This document shows positions 1 through 9,648 of a stretch of 64,000 nucleotides of DNA, piece after piece; the stretch's first letter is position 1, and every line of letters begins with the position of its first letter. The translations under genes were made by a program, and so were the position numbers. This stretch comes from Luteibacter anthropi (GTDB taxonomy: Bacteria; Pseudomonadota; Gammaproteobacteria; Xanthomonadales; Rhodanobacteraceae). Under the pieces are notes generated by a model, which was not told where the DNA came from, made no database searches, and saw only the letters and a program-made list of their open reading frames with translations. Where the stretch lies: NCBI RefSeq assembly GCF_011759365.1, contig NZ_JAARLZ010000004.1:1-64000 (forward strand), written 5' to 3'.

Positions 1-114
1 ACCCAGGCCCAGCTCAATGCCGTGGCCAAAGAACTAAACCAGCGACCTCGGCAGACACTGGGCTTCCAGTGTCCGGCTGAAGTACTTCATCAAACTGTTG
101 CACCGACCGGTTGA
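1..114 (+). CDS. IS30-family transposase, C-terminal fragment
   Basis: The first 37 codons are open from the window edge and end in TGA at 112-114. The residues LNQRPRQTLGF followed by CPAEVLH match the conserved C-terminal signature of IS30-type DDE transposases (integrase-core end, 'NxRPRKTLGFxTPxE'). Only this tail is in the window, so I cannot say whether the upstream gene is intact. The right inverted repeat of the element should lie over or just after the stop codon, at about 95-122, but the left end is not visible so it cannot be confirmed. Identification rests on this short motif. Confidence 0.75.
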   Translation, partial: TQAQLNAVAKELNQRPRQTLGFQCPAEVLHQTVAPTG

Positions 115-419
115 GATCGCCCCGTGCCTCGGCAGGAAAGGCCGGCCTTCCTGGCCGGCCCCGCTACGCGGCCTTGTCCGCCCGCTCCCCTCACCTCCAT
201 CAAGTCGCGCCAAGGGCCGCCCCCGCCGCCTCTCCCCATCGTGACCGCAGGCTGTTGTAGGAGCGCGCCTGCGCGCGACCGGTTATCGCAAACAACATCA
301 TCGTTTCGATTCATCCGGTCGCGCGCAAGCACGCTCCTACAACGCCGTCCGGCTACCTATGGGGCGATCGCATTGGCGATTCCCGCGAAGCGAAACGCTC
401 ATCTCGTCTTTATCGGTTC
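115..419. other. Intergenic region with one REP pair
   Basis: No convincing gene lies between the transposase tail and the hydrolase stop. The region holds a GC-rich stretch with GGCCGGCC repeated around a TTCCT centre (about 138-160) and a class 1 REP pair (256-341). Open frames here run through the palindromes and look like chance. Confidence 0.5.
256..341. repeat. Class 1 REP pair (86 bp)
   Basis: Two inverted copies of a GTAGGAGCGCGCxxGCGCGCGACCGGT palindrome face each other at about 256-283 and 315-341. The spacer begins TATCGC. The same 85-86 bp architecture recurs at 40965, 42921 and 60130. Each half starts with GTAG, the tetranucleotide typical of REPs processed by RAYT transposases. 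Confidence 0.85.
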
Positions 420-1508
420 CTACAGCGCCGTTACGTCCTTCACCGCATCGACAAATGCTTTCGGTGCTTCCTGCGGCAGGTTATGCCCGATGCCGCCGGT
501 GATGGTGCGATGCGCGTACTTGCCCGTGAACCTGCCGGCATACGCAGCCGGCTCTGGGTGCGGTGCACCGTTGGCATCACCTTCGAGGGTGATCGTAGGG
601 ACACCGATGCCAGGCGCCGTTGCCAGCTTCGCTTCCAGCTCGTCGTACTTCGACTCGCCTTCGACGATACCCAGCCGCCAGCGGTAGTTGTGCACCACGA
701 CGGCGACATGATCGGGATTGTCGAAGGCTGTCGCCGAGCGATCGAAGGTGGCGTCGTCGAAGGCCCACTTTGGTGAGGCGGTGTGCCAGATGAGGCGGGC
801 GAATTCCCTGCGGTTCTTCTCGTATCCCAGGCGGCCGCGCTCCGTCGCGAAGTAGAACTGGTACCACCACGACAACTCCGCCTGCGGTGGCAGCGGTGCG
901 GCGCCGGCCTTCTGGTTGCCGATGAGGTAGCCGCTGACGGATACCAGCGCTTCGCAACGTTGCGGCCACAGAGCGGCGAGGATGTTGGCGGTGCGCGCGC
1001 CCCAGTCGAAACCGGCGATCACGGCCTTGTCGATGTTCAGGGCATCCATCAGCGCAATGATGTCCACGGCGACGACGGATTGCTGGCCGTTGCGCATGGT
1101 GTCCGGTGACAGGAAGCGGGTGCTGCCGTAGCCGCGCAGGTAGGGAACGATGACGCGGTAACCCGAGGCGGCAAGCGCCGGTGCCACTTCCTCGAAGGCA
1201 TGAATGTCATACGGCCAGCCGTGCAGGAGGATGGCGACGCGGCCGTTGGATGGTCCCAGTTCGGCATAGCCGACGTCGAGCAGGCCGGCCCTGACCTGGC
1301 GGATGGTGCCCAGTCCTTTGCCACCCGGGAGTGCGATGAATGCAGACGCGGGCGATGATGACGGCGCCGAAGGCATGGCCATCGTCGAGGCCATCGCCTT
1401 GCCGATGCCCAGCAGGCCGAGCGGCGCGGCTGCCGTGAGTGCGGCGGCGAAGCCCATGAAGCGGCGGCGCTGCGTGTTGGTGGGTTCGTTGTCGCGGACG
1501 TCGTTCAT
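420..1508 (-). CDS. Tat-exported epoxide-hydrolase-like alpha/beta hydrolase
   Basis: A 362-residue alpha/beta hydrolase. The N-terminus carries a twin-arginine signal (QRRRFMGF, about residues 13-20) followed by an Ala/Leu-rich core, so periplasmic export by Tat is likely. The oxyanion segment HGWP is near residue 97. The nucleophile elbow GFDWGAR puts Asp at about 168, and the catalytic His sits in GIGHN near 343. An Asp nucleophile in G-x-D-W-G is characteristic of epoxide hydrolases and haloalkane dehalogenases rather than esterases. It lies 27 bp downstream of the thiol-disulfide protein on the same strand and is probably co-transcribed with it. Substrate is unknown. Confidence 0.8.
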   Translation of the reverse strand: MNDVRDNEPTNTQRRRFMGFAAALTAAAPLGLLGIGKAMASTMAMPSAPSSSPASAFIALPGGKGLGTIRQVRAGLLDVGYAELGPSNGRVAILLHGWPYDIHAFEEVAPALAASGYRVIVPYLRGYGSTRFLSPDTMRNGQQSVVAVDIIALMDALNIDKAVIAGFDWGARTANILAALWPQRCEALVSVSGYLIGNQKAGAAPLPPQAELSWWYQFYFATERGRLGYEKNRREFARLIWHTASPKWAFDDATFDRSATAFDNPDHVAVVVHNYRWRLGIVEGESKYDELEAKLATAPGIGVPTITLEGDANGAPHPEPAAYAGRFTGKYAHRTITGGIGHNLPQEAPKAFVDAVKDVTAL

Positions 1509-1535
1509 GGGATGGCTCCAGGGGACTTGGGGTGA

Positions 1536-2609
1536 TCAGCCGAAGGTGAAGGCGTAGGCGGAGGCGCCTGGGTCGAGGAAGCGGATTTCGAAGGTGTGCT
1601 CGCCGGTGTCGCCCGCCTGGCGGATGAGCTGGTACAGGCGGGTTTCGTCGACATGGCCGTTGCCTTGCGCATCCGTGTCGGTGCCATGGGCATCGCCCGG
1701 TGCCTTGCCGTCGAGGGTGACGGTGAAACGCAGCGCCTTGCCGTCGCTGCCGGGGGCGAGCACGAGGTGCAGGTCGCGGGCGCGGAAGCGGTAGACGATC
1801 GAGGCGCCGGTCTTGTCGGCGGTGGCGCGTTCGCCGTGGACGGTCCAGTCGCCGGTGAGGCCCCAGTGATTGAGGCACGGGTTGGTTACCGAGTAGTGCT
1901 GGCGATGGTTTTCCGCGAAGCCTTCGGGGGAGGCGAAGCCCTCGGCTTTGTCGAAGCCGATGTACGTTTCGTCTGAGGCGGCGCCAGCAGGATCGGGGGC
2001 GACTTCGGTGCCTTTTGCCTGCGGCGCGACCAGGCCTTCGTCGGTTGTATGTTGTCCGGAGGCTTCGGCGAGCAGGTCCTGGATGACGTGCTCAGACAGG
2101 TCGTAATCGCCTTCGCCGTACTGGTGGTGGCGGATGTGGCCGCTGGCGTCCACGAAGTAGAGCGCGGGCCAGTACCGGTTGTGGAAGGCATTCCAGATGC
2201 TGTGTTCGCTGTCCACGGCCACTGGGTAGGTGATGCCGAAACGGGTGATGGCCTGGCGGATGTTGCCGTCGTCCTTCTCGAAGTCGAACTCGGGAGTGTG
2301 CACGCCGATGACCACGAGGCCCTGGTCTTTGTACTTGTCGGCCCAGGCGCGGATGTAGGGGATCGTGCGGATGCAGTTGATGCAGGAGTACGTCCAGAAA
2401 TCGATGAGGACGACCTTGCCCTTGAGCTGCGCTGGCGTCAGCGCCGGACCGTTGAGCCAGCCCGTGGCACCGCTCAGCGCGGGCAGGGAGCCCTGGACGG
2501 GCAGGGCGCTGTGGTAACCCTCCGTGGCGCCCACGCCGGTGGCGGTGAGCAGGCCCGCAATGAGGGCGAGACGGGTGGAGTTGAGGCGAAAAATCGCAGA
2601 CATCGACAT
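1536..2609 (-). CDS. DipZ/TlpA-like thiol-disulfide protein, secreted
   Basis: A 357-residue protein with an N-terminal signal peptide (hydrophobic to about residue 28). A thioredoxin-like domain follows, with the redox motif CINC at Cys76/Cys79 and the surrounding VVLIDFWTYSCINC and WPALYFVD strands typical of the TlpA_like_DipZ_like group. The C-terminal 140 residues form a beta-rich domain that accompanies this redoxin in DipZ proteins; the membrane CcdA-like part of full DipZ is absent. It is expected to reduce or isomerise disulfides in the periplasm. A hydrolase gene follows at 27 bp. About 245 bp upstream separates it from the convergent-side dciA gene. Confidence 0.8.
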   Translation of the reverse strand: MSMSAIFRLNSTRLALIAGLLTATGVGATEGYHSALPVQGSLPALSGATGWLNGPALTPAQLKGKVVLIDFWTYSCINCIRTIPYIRAWADKYKDQGLVVIGVHTPEFDFEKDDGNIRQAITRFGITYPVAVDSEHSIWNAFHNRYWPALYFVDASGHIRHHQYGEGDYDLSEHVIQDLLAEASGQHTTDEGLVAPQAKGTEVAPDPAGAASDETYIGFDKAEGFASPEGFAENHRQHYSVTNPCLNHWGLTGDWTVHGERATADKTGASIVYRFRARDLHLVLAPGSDGKALRFTVTLDGKAPGDAHGTDTDAQGNGHVDETRLYQLIRQAGDTGEHTFEIRFLDPGASAYAFTFG

Positions 2610-2854
2610 GGGCGGGCCCTGGGAGGTGGTTCCTGGATGCCGTCCATGAAACCGCTTCGATGTATCCCGGGTATTTGCTGTCGCCGGCCGATATGTACCG
2701 GAATGTAGCCCTGGCCGCCTACGGGGGCGCGGCTGATCCGCGTCAAATTTACGTGCAAATTAGGTGTTTGCCCGTTTCATGCGTGTTATAAAGTTCGCCG
2801 CCCTGGATTCTGCCGAGCTGTTCGCAGGTTGCGAAAGGCGACGCAAGTGACGGA

Positions 2855-3313
2855 TCAGTCTTGATTTTCGGCCTGGGAGGCCAGTTCAAGGAACAGGTCC
2901 CGCAAGGTGGGGTCCGATAGTGTCGCCGCGACAGTCCGAAGGTGTCGGGCTGCCGAGGCGGAAAGCGGTTTACGCAGGTCGGGGATCTCATCCTCGACCG
3001 GCAGGGGGGCCACTTTCACGGCAACCGCGAAGGCCATCGCGCCCATGGCGCGTGCGGCATCGAGGATCTGCGTCTGGTACAGGCGCACCCGCGAAGCCCA
3101 GGCCGACGAGGGCGCAAGGAAGACAAGCCTGCCGTCGCGCAGGTCCGCCAGGCGGACCTGGTCGCGCATCGGATTGGGCAGTGTCGCGCGTAGCTGGCGG
3201 TCCAGTGCGTCGAGTTCGCGGGCTTTGCGGGCCAGCGACGCGACAGGACCCACCTCCACGATGGACTTGAGTCCTCGCGTGGTGCGGCGGGTGGGCTGGG
3301 ACGGCGGTGGCAT
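2855..3313 (-). CDS. dciA: DUF721 / DciA-type helicase-loader protein
   Basis: A 152-residue protein of the DUF721 family. The conserved N-terminal core (about residues 25-105) contains LPNPMRDQVRLADLRDGRLVFLAPS in part, the KH-like fold segment of DciA. In bacteria lacking DnaC/DnaI loaders, DciA interacts with the replicative helicase DnaB. The gene is divergent from the M23 peptidase (29 bp between starts), in the arrangement known near lpxC and secA in Pseudomonas and Xanthomonas, which supports the assignment. The C-terminal 50 residues are helical and variable. Function is inferred from family and context. Confidence 0.75.
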   Translation of the reverse strand: MPPPSQPTRRTTRGLKSIVEVGPVASLARKARELDALDRQLRATLPNPMRDQVRLADLRDGRLVFLAPSSAWASRVRLYQTQILDAARAMGAMAFAVAVKVAPLPVEDEIPDLRKPLSASAARHLRTVAATLSDPTLRDLFLELASQAENQD

Positions 3314-3342
3314 GACCGGCTTCGACGATTCGATGGGAACGT

Positions 3343-4260
3343 ATGCAGATCATACTCGTGTCACGAGGCCAGAAAGGGCCGAAAACACTGGACTTCACCT
3401 GCCGGCGCATGCGCTGCAAGATGGTGGGCATGGCTGCCGTGGCGTTCATCGGCATCGCCGGTGTAGGTGCCGCGCTCGCGCTCGCGCTTTCAGGCTCGCG
3501 TTCAGCAGGCCCGGTGGTCGCCAGAAACACGCCCGAAGCCCAGCGGGTGGCCGATCAGGCTGACGCGCAGCGCGAGTTGAATGCCCTGGCGGTGAAGCTG
3601 GGCCAGCTACAGGCGCAGTCGATTCGTCTCAATGCCCTGGGCGAGCGACTGACCCAGGTGGGCAAGCTCGACGACGGCGAGTTCAACTTCAATGAAGAGC
3701 CGGCGCAGGGCGGTCCCGAGATTGCCCCCAGCAGCGACGCTGCCTATCTGAAGCCGGCGGCCCTGGGCAAGGATATCGACCTGCTTTCCGGGCAGTTCGA
3801 TGCCCAGCAGGCCCAGCTCGAAGCCCTCCATGACATGCTGCTCGACCGCAAGATCGAGTCGAGCCTGCGCCCCACCGGCATGCCGGTGAACGGCTATATC
3901 TCATCTTTCTTCGGCGGCCGGCCGGACCCGTTCAGCGGGCACGCCGCGCGCCACACGGGCATCGACATTGCCGCACCGAAGGGTACGCCGGTGACGGCGG
4001 TGGCCGAGGGCATGGTCACTTTCGCAGGTCAGCGCAGCGGCTATGGCGATGTCGTCGAAATCGACCACGGCAATGGCTACATGACCCGTTACGCCCACAA
4101 CAGCGCCATCCTGGCGAAGCCCGGCCAGCACGTGCGGGTGGGCGACGAGATCGCCAGGGCCGGCTCCACGGGCCGCTCGACCGGTTCCCACGTGCATTTC
4201 GAGGTCTGGTACCACGACCGCGTGGTCAATCCGCTGGCGTACGTTCGCAGCCACCGCTGA
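3343..4260 (+). CDS. M23 family peptidoglycan endopeptidase, membrane-anchored
   Basis: A 305-residue protein with one N-terminal membrane segment (about residues 28-50). A periplasmic Gln/Leu-rich coiled-coil-like region (70-165) and a C-terminal LytM/M23 domain (about 195-300) follow. Zinc ligands are visible: His204 and Asp208 in RHTGIDIA, and His283/His285 in SHVHFE. All catalytic positions are present, so it is likely an active endopeptidase rather than an EnvC/NlpD-type activator. The start at 3343 precedes a basic stretch and the membrane helix. It is followed 134 bp later by secA in the conserved order dciA - M23 - secA. Confidence 0.88.
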   Translation: MQIILVSRGQKGPKTLDFTCRRMRCKMVGMAAVAFIGIAGVGAALALALSGSRSAGPVVARNTPEAQRVADQADAQRELNALAVKLGQLQAQSIRLNALGERLTQVGKLDDGEFNFNEEPAQGGPEIAPSSDAAYLKPAALGKDIDLLSGQFDAQQAQLEALHDMLLDRKIESSLRPTGMPVNGYISSFFGGRPDPFSGHAARHTGIDIAAPKGTPVTAVAEGMVTFAGQRSGYGDVVEIDHGNGYMTRYAHNSAILAKPGQHVRVGDEIARAGSTGRSTGSHVHFEVWYHDRVVNPLAYVRSHR

Positions 4261-4394
4261 GAAAGGCTTGAAACCGTGACGGGCTGCCGCCACCCCGGGG
4301 AAAGCCCGGGGCGGTCGTACGTAGTATGATCGTCCCTTCATGCCGTCCGCCCCCGGGCGTATGGCGTCTCTTTCGTTTCAGATCCGGATGATCG

Positions 4395-7112
4395 ATGTTC
4401 AATCGTGCCCTGACGAGCATTTTCGGAAGCCGTAACGACCGCGTGCTGCGCGACCTCTCCAAGACGGTCAAGCGCATCAACGCCCTCGAAGCGGAGTACG
4501 AAAAGCTTTCCGACGACGACCTGCGTGGCAAGACCGAGGCATTCCGCCAGCGCCTTGCGGCTGGCGAGACCCTCGACAAGCTGCTCCCGGAAGCCTTCGC
4601 GACCACCCGCGAGGCCGCCAAGCGCGTGCTGGGCATGCGCCACTACGACGTCCAGCTCATCGGCGGCATGGTGCTGCATTCGGGTCGCATTGCCGAAATG
4701 CGTACCGGCGAGGGCAAGACCCTGGTCGGTACCCTGCCGGTCTACCTCAACGCGCTGGAAGGCAAGGGCGTCCACGTCGTCACGGTCAACGACTACCTGG
4801 CCCGTCGCGACTCGGCCCTCATGGGCAAGTTGTACAACTTCCTGGGCCTCTCGGTCGGCGTCGTGTACCCGGGCATGGACCACGCCGACAAGCGTGGCGC
4901 CTATGCGTCGGACATCACCTACGGCACCAACAACGAATTCGGTTTCGACTACCTGCGCGACAACATGGCGCTCAGCAAGGACCAGCGTCACCAGCGCGGC
5001 CTGCATTACGCCATCGTCGACGAAGTCGATTCCATCCTCATCGACGAAGCGCGTACGCCGCTCATCATCTCCGGTCCCGCCGAGGATTCCCCGCAGCTCT
5101 ACATCGCGGTGAACAAGGTCGTGCCGCACCTGATCCGCCAGGAGAAGGAAGACGGCGCCGGCGATTACTTCGTCGACGAGAAACAGAAGCAGGTGCACAT
5201 GTCCGAAGAGGGCATGGAGCACGCCGAACAGCTGCTGCGCCAGGCCGGGGTCATCGAGCCGGAAAGCGGCCTGTACGACTCCAAGAACCTCGCGGTGGTG
5301 CACCACCTCAATGCCGCGCTGCGCGCCAACGCCATCTACCAGCGCGACGTCGATTACATCGTGCGCGATGGCGAAGTGATCATCGTCGATGAGTTCACCG
5401 GCCGCACCCTCGCGGGGCGCCGCTGGTCCGATGGCCTGCACCAGGCGGTGGAAGCAAAGGAAGGCGTGCCCATCCAGCGCGAGAACCAGACGCTGGCCAC
5501 GGTCACGTTCCAGAACCTGTTCCGCATGTACAAGAAGCTGGCCGGCATGACCGGTACGGCCGATACCGAAGCCTACGAATTCCAGAGCGTCTACGGCCTC
5601 GAAGTGGTGGTGATCCCCACCCACAAGCCGATGGTGCGCGTGGACAACCCCGATGCCGTGTTCCTCGGCCCGGATGCCAAGTTCAAGGCCGTCATCGAAG
5701 ACATCAAGGCCTGCCACGAGCGTGGCCAGCCGGTGCTGGTGGGTACCGCTTCCATCGACGTGTCCGAGCTGGTCTCGGGCCTGCTCAAGCAGGCGAAGAT
5801 TCCGCACGAAGTGCTCAACGCGAAGCAACACGAGCGCGAAGCGCACATCGTGGCCCAGGCCGGTGCGCCGGGCGCCGTCACCATCGCCACCAACATGGCC
5901 GGTCGCGGTACCGATATCGTGCTGGGCGGCAGCCTCGAAGCTGCCCTCGCCACGCTGCCGGAAGGCGCGTCCGACGCCGATCGCGAGAAGATCAAGGCCG
6001 ACTGGAAGCTCCGTCATGAGCAGGTGCTCGCTTCGGGCGGCCTGCACATCATCGGTACCGAGCGCCACGAGTCCCGCCGTATCGACAACCAGCTGCGCGG
6101 TCGTTCGGGCCGCCAGGGTGACCCGGGTTCCTCGCGCTTCTACCTGTCGCTGCAAGACAACCTGATGCGCATCTTCGGCGGCGAGCGTATCGGCCGCTGG
6201 ATGCAGATGTTCGGCATGAAGGAAGACGAGGCACTGGAAGACCGCCTCATCACCCGTCAGATCGAAAAGGTGCAGCGCAAGGTCGAGCAGCACAACTTCG
6301 ACATCCGCAAGAACCTCCTCGATTTCGACGACGTGGCCAACGATCAGCGCAAGGTGATCTACGCCCAGCGCGACGAGCTGCTGGAACTTGAGGACATCTC
6401 CGACATGGTCGGCGATATCCGCCTCGACGTGGTCGAAGGCCTGGTGCGTCGCTTCGTGCCGGCCGACAGCATCGATGCCCAGTGGGATGTCGCCGGTCTG
6501 GATCGCGAGCTGGCCAGTGAACTCAACCTTCGTCTTGACCTGCCCAGGTGGGTCGAGAGCCAGAAGGAAATCGACGCCGAAGGCATCCTTGAGCATGTCC
6601 GCGAGGCAGTCGATGGGCTGTTCGCCGAGAAGGAAGTACAGGTCGGTCCGGAAACCATGCGTTCACTCGAGAAGCACGTGATGCTCTCGGTGGTGGACAA
6701 CGCCTGGAAGGAACACCTTGCCAGCATGGATTACCTGCGCCAGGGCATCTATCTGCGCGGTTATGCGCAGAAGCAGCCGAAGCAGGAGTTCAAGCGCGAG
6801 TCGTTCGAGCTCTTCTCGGAAATGCTCGACCGCATCAAGAGCGAAGTGGTGCAGATGCTCGCCCGCATCCGTATCCGCAGCGAAGACGAGGTGCTGGCGA
6901 TGGAAGCCGAGCAGCAGCGCGCCGCCGAATCGCAGCGCCTGCAGTTCCAGCATGCAGATGCGCAGGCCATGGGCCAGCCGGAGGGCGCGGTCGAGACCGA
7001 GCGCGCCGGGCAGGCACCGTTGTTCAGTGATGCACCGAAGGTCGGTCGCAACGACCCTTGCCCCTGCGGTTCGGGCAAGAAGTACAAGCACTGCCACGGT
7101 CAGCTGAGCTGA
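4395..7112 (+). CDS. secA: Preprotein translocase ATPase SecA
   Basis: A full-length 905-residue SecA, the motor of the Sec translocon. The Walker A motif GEGKT is at 105-109, the DEAD-like segment [12 protein letters not shown] lies near 210, and the preprotein-crosslinking, HSD and scaffold regions follow in the usual order. The C-terminus ends in the zinc-binding motif [14 protein letters not shown], which binds SecB and lipids. The start ATG matches the normal family N-terminus ([14 protein letters not shown]). A strong intrinsic terminator lies immediately downstream at 7117-7147. Confidence 0.98.
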   Translation: MFNRALTSIFGSRNDRVLRDLSKTVKRINALEAEYEKLSDDDLRGKTEAFRQRLAAGETLDKLLPEAFATTREAAKRVLGMRHYDVQLIGGMVLHSGRIAEMRTGEGKTLVGTLPVYLNALEGKGVHVVTVNDYLARRDSALMGKLYNFLGLSVGVVYPGMDHADKRGAYASDITYGTNNEFGFDYLRDNMALSKDQRHQRGLHYAIVDEVDSILIDEARTPLIISGPAEDSPQLYIAVNKVVPHLIRQEKEDGAGDYFVDEKQKQVHMSEEGMEHAEQLLRQAGVIEPESGLYDSKNLAVVHHLNAALRANAIYQRDVDYIVRDGEVIIVDEFTGRTLAGRRWSDGLHQAVEAKEGVPIQRENQTLATVTFQNLFRMYKKLAGMTGTADTEAYEFQSVYGLEVVVIPTHKPMVRVDNPDAVFLGPDAKFKAVIEDIKACHERGQPVLVGTASIDVSELVSGLLKQAKIPHEVLNAKQHEREAHIVAQAGAPGAVTIATNMAGRGTDIVLGGSLEAALATLPEGASDADREKIKADWKLRHEQVLASGGLHIIGTERHESRRIDNQLRGRSGRQGDPGSSRFYLSLQDNLMRIFGGERIGRWMQMFGMKEDEALEDRLITRQIEKVQRKVEQHNFDIRKNLLDFDDVANDQRKVIYAQRDELLELEDISDMVGDIRLDVVEGLVRRFVPADSIDAQWDVAGLDRELASELNLRLDLPRWVESQKEIDAEGILEHVREAVDGLFAEKEVQVGPETMRSLEKHVMLSVVDNAWKEHLASMDYLRQGIYLRGYAQKQPKQEFKRESFELFSEMLDRIKSEVVQMLARIRIRSEDEVLAMEAEQQRAAESQRLQFQHADAQAMGQPEGAVETERAGQAPLFSDAPKVGRNDPCPCGSGKKYKHCHGQLS

Positions 7113-7116
7113 TATG

Positions 7117-7147
7117 AAAAACCCGCCGGAAGGCGGGTTTTTCTTTT
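7117..7147 (+). terminator. Intrinsic terminator of secA
   Basis: AAAAACCCGCC-GGAA-GGCGGGTTTTT: a 7-bp GC stem with a 4-base loop, flanked by A and T runs, 5 bases after the secA stop. The A run means it could also stop the convergent apaH transcripts. Confidence 0.9.
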
Positions 7148-7174
7148 GGGGTGGCTTGGTTTTCTAACTCTTGG

Positions 7175-7484
7175 GCGTTTCGTTCTTTACCGGTCGCGCG
7201 CGAGGCGCGCTCCTACAGGGGGACTGTCGCGCGCGGTCGTTGTGGTCGTGTGCGTTTCGCTTTTACCGGTCGCGCGCGAGGCGCGCTCCTACAGGGGGAC
7301 TGTCGCGCGCGGTCGTTGTGGTCGTGTGCGTTTCGCTTTTACCGGTCGCGCGCGAGGCGCGCTCCTACAGGGGGCCGTCGCGCGCGGTCGTTATGGTCGT
7401 GTGCGTTTCGCTTTTACCGGTCGCGCGCGAGGCGCGCTCCTACAGGGGCGGCTGGTGTAGGAGCGCGCCTTGCGCGCGACCGGT
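7175..7484. repeat. Tandem array of class 1 REP units, 76-bp period
   Basis: Four REP copies in the same orientation start at about 7189, 7265, 7341 and 7416, giving periods of 76, 76 and 75 bp. The linker (TGTCGCGCGCGGTCGTTGTGG... to CGCTTTT) is nearly identical each time. A fifth, inverted REP at 7455-7484 closes the block. Open frames through it encode repeated RSRARRAPT-like strings and are not genes. Confidence 0.92.
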
Positions 7485-7532
7485 CCAGGGGAGATGCAAC
7501 AGATCACGCTCCACGCGTGACCCGGGTGATAC

Positions 7533-8384
7533 TCAATCCCCGCCACCCTTCGGCTTCTGCCGGTGCGGTTCGGCCTGCACGGTGACGTACTCCGGCTCTT
7601 CGCTATCCAGCCGCAACGCCGTGAGCTGCCCACCCCATACACAGCCCGTATCGATGGCATACACGCCAAGCCCGGCAAAACGCCCCAGGGCCGACCAATG
7701 CCCGCAGACGATCTTCGTTTCGCGCCGGCGCATGCCCGGCACTTCGAACCACGGATACATCCCCGGTTTCTGCGTGCCAGGCGTGCCTTTGCCTTCGAAA
7801 TCGATCCGCCCGTTGACGTCGCAGTAACGCATGCGGGTCAGCGTATTGATGCTGGCGCGATGGCGCTCGACACCTTGCAAGCGGTTGTTCCAGCCCGGGG
7901 GGCGATTGCCGAACAGGTTCTTCAGCAGACGCTGATAACGCGGGCCGCTGAGCTCGCGCTCGACTTCCATCGCGGCGCGCTGTGCCTGACGCAACGTCCA
8001 GCTCGGCGCCATGCCGGCATGGATCATCGTCCAGCCCAGGGCCTCGTCATGGTGCAGCAGCTTCTGCATCCGCAGCCATTCGAGCAGCACGGGCGCATCG
8101 TCGGCGAACAGTACCTCGCGCAGCTCGGCATTGACGCGAGCCTGCGCATCCTCGCGGCGCTGACCGATCGCCAGTAGCGAGAGATCGTGATTGCCTAGCG
8201 TGATGACACTCTGCTCGCGCAGCGAATGGATGAGACGCAGCGTGGCGAGGGACTCGCCACCGCGGTTCACCAGGTCGCCACAGAACCAGAGGCGGTCATT
8301 CGCCGGGTCGAAACGGATCTTCTCCAGCAGGCGCTGGAGTTCGGGATAACAACCCTGGACGTCACCGATTGCGTAAACGGCCAT
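7533..8384 (-). CDS. apaH: Bis(5'-nucleosyl)-tetraphosphatase, symmetrical (ApaH)
   Basis: A 283-residue metallophosphatase. The conserved metal-binding motifs are GDVQGCYPEL (about residue 7), GDLVNRGG (about 36) and GNHD (about 65). ApaH cleaves diadenosine tetraphosphate to two ADP and also removes Np4-type caps from RNA. It is the last gene of the lptD-surA-pdxA-rsmA-apaG-apaH cluster, 48 bp after apaG. Its 3' end faces the REP array and secA convergently. Confidence 0.96.
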   Translation of the reverse strand: MAVYAIGDVQGCYPELQRLLEKIRFDPANDRLWFCGDLVNRGGESLATLRLIHSLREQSVITLGNHDLSLLAIGQRREDAQARVNAELREVLFADDAPVLLEWLRMQKLLHHDEALGWTMIHAGMAPSWTLRQAQRAAMEVERELSGPRYQRLLKNLFGNRPPGWNNRLQGVERHRASINTLTRMRYCDVNGRIDFEGKGTPGTQKPGMYPWFEVPGMRRRETKIVCGHWSALGRFAGLGVYAIDTGCVWGGQLTALRLDSEEPEYVTVQAEPHRQKPKGGGD

Positions 8385-8432
8385 CAGTCGAGTCGCTCCA
8401 TGGCGTGGTATGTGCTTTCCATGGATGCTTTC

Positions 8433-8816
8433 CTAATGCAGCGTACGCGGGATCGACAGGACGAAGGCGGGGATCTTCGCGTCGAAATGGGTGCCGTCGT
8501 CGGCGATCATGCGGTAGCTGCCTTCCATCGTGCCGACGGAGGTTTCCAGGACCGCCCCCGAGGTGTACTCGTACGAATCGCCCGGACGCATCCAGGGCTG
8601 TTCGCCGACGACGCCGTCGCCGCGCACTTCCTCGACCTTGCCATTGGCATCCGTGATGACCCAGTGACGGGTCATCAACTGCGCGCCGGTGTCGCCGATG
8701 TTGCGCAAGGTGATCGTGTAGGCGAACACATAGCGGTTATCGGCCGGCTGCGACTGGTCGGGGACGAAGCGGGTTTCGACCTCCACGTCGATCGTGTAGG
8801 GATTCTTGGAATTCAT
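8433..8816 (-). CDS. apaG: ApaG protein (DUF525)
   Basis: A 127-residue single-domain protein of the ApaG/DUF525 fold, with YTITLRNIG, LMTRHWVITDANG, VVGEQPWMRPGDSYEYTSG in part and GTMEGSY all present. The start at 8816 (MNSKNPY) gives the normal family length; upstream in-frame codons would add an unrelated Pro-rich leader. The biochemical role is poorly defined (magnesium/cobalt-related phenotypes in enterics). The context between rsmA and apaH is the classical one. Confidence 0.95.
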   Translation of the reverse strand: MNSKNPYTIDVEVETRFVPDQSQPADNRYVFAYTITLRNIGDTGAQLMTRHWVITDANGKVEEVRGDGVVGEQPWMRPGDSYEYTSGAVLETSVGTMEGSYRMIADDGTHFDAKIPAFVLSIPRTLH

Positions 8817-8868
8817 GCACCGATTGTCCGGGACGGGGGAGAGGCGGGCAAGCCCGCCTTTCGTCCGT

Positions 8869-9648
8869 TCAGATGGCGTTGGCGAGGGTGACGAAATCGC
8901 CGGGAGCCAGTGTTTCGGCGCGGGCACGCGGATCGATGCCCAGATCGCGGATCGTGGCCTCGTCCACCAGGCCTTTCAACGTGTTCGAAAGGGTTTTGCG
9001 ACGCATGGCAAATGCAGCCTTCACCACCGTATGGATTTTTGCCGGATCGCCCTTGGGCAGCTGTTCCGGCGGCAGGGGCACCAGACGCACCACGGCCGAA
9101 TCCACCTTCGGTGGCGGGCGGAAGGCACCCGGCGGCACCGTGAACAGCGGCGTCACCTTGCAGGCCAGCTGCAACATGACACTGAGGCGCCCGTAGACCT
9201 TGCTGCCCGGCTCGGCGGCCATGCGGTCCACGACTTCCTTCTGCAGCATGAAATGCATGTCCTGGATGGCGGACGCATGCTCGACGCAGTGGAAGAGGAT
9301 AGGGCTGGAAATGTAATAAGGCAGGTTGCCGGCAACGCGCAAGCGCTCCGCGCCCAGTTCGCGCGCGAGTGCCGTGAAATCAACCTTCAGCACGTCGGAA
9401 TGCACGATGCGCAGCTCGCCGATGGCGGCGGCGCGTTCCTGCAGGCCCGGAATCAGGTCGGTGTCCAGCTCGATTGCCGTCATCTTCTTCGCGACGGCGA
9501 GCAGCGGCATGGTCATCGCGCCTTCGCCCGGCCCGATCTCGACGACGGTGTCGCCGTCCTTCGGGGCGATGGACGTCACGATGCGGTCGATATAACGCTT
9601 GTCGTGCAGGAAGTGCTGGCCGAAACTTTTCTTGGGTCGTGCGTTCAT
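8869..9648 (-). CDS. rsmA: 16S rRNA (A1518/A1519) dimethyltransferase RsmA (KsgA)
   Basis: A 259-residue SAM-dependent rRNA adenine dimethyltransferase. The SAM-binding loop EIGPGEGAMT is near residue 38, and the catalytic NLPYYISSP motif near residue 105 is diagnostic. It dimethylates two adjacent adenosines in the 3' hairpin of 16S rRNA during 30S maturation. The N-terminus KKSFGQHFL is the family signature. Its ATG overlaps the pdxA stop by 4 bases (9645-9648), indicating translational coupling. Confidence 0.97.
   Translation of the reverse strand: MNARPKKSFGQHFLHDKRYIDRIVTSIAPKDGDTVVEIGPGEGAMTMPLLAVAKKMTAIELDTDLIPGLQERAAAIGELRIVHSDVLKVDFTALARELGAERLRVAGNLPYYISSPILFHCVEHASAIQDMHFMLQKEVVDRMAAEPGSKVYGRLSVMLQLACKVTPLFTVPPGAFRPPPKVDSAVVRLVPLPPEQLPKGDPAKIHTVVKAAFAMRRKTLSNTLKGLVDEATIRDLGIDPRARAETLAPGDFVTLANAI

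Noticed and set aside
4338-6596. 752-codon open frame antisense to secA
   Set aside because: Mirror of the secA frame in GC-rich DNA; His/Val/Asp-rich composition, no domain, while the plus strand encodes an unambiguous SecA.
7175-7484. CRISPR or coding repeat protein after secA
   Set aside because: Linkers are identical between copies and frames follow the REP palindromes, so neither spacers nor a protein.
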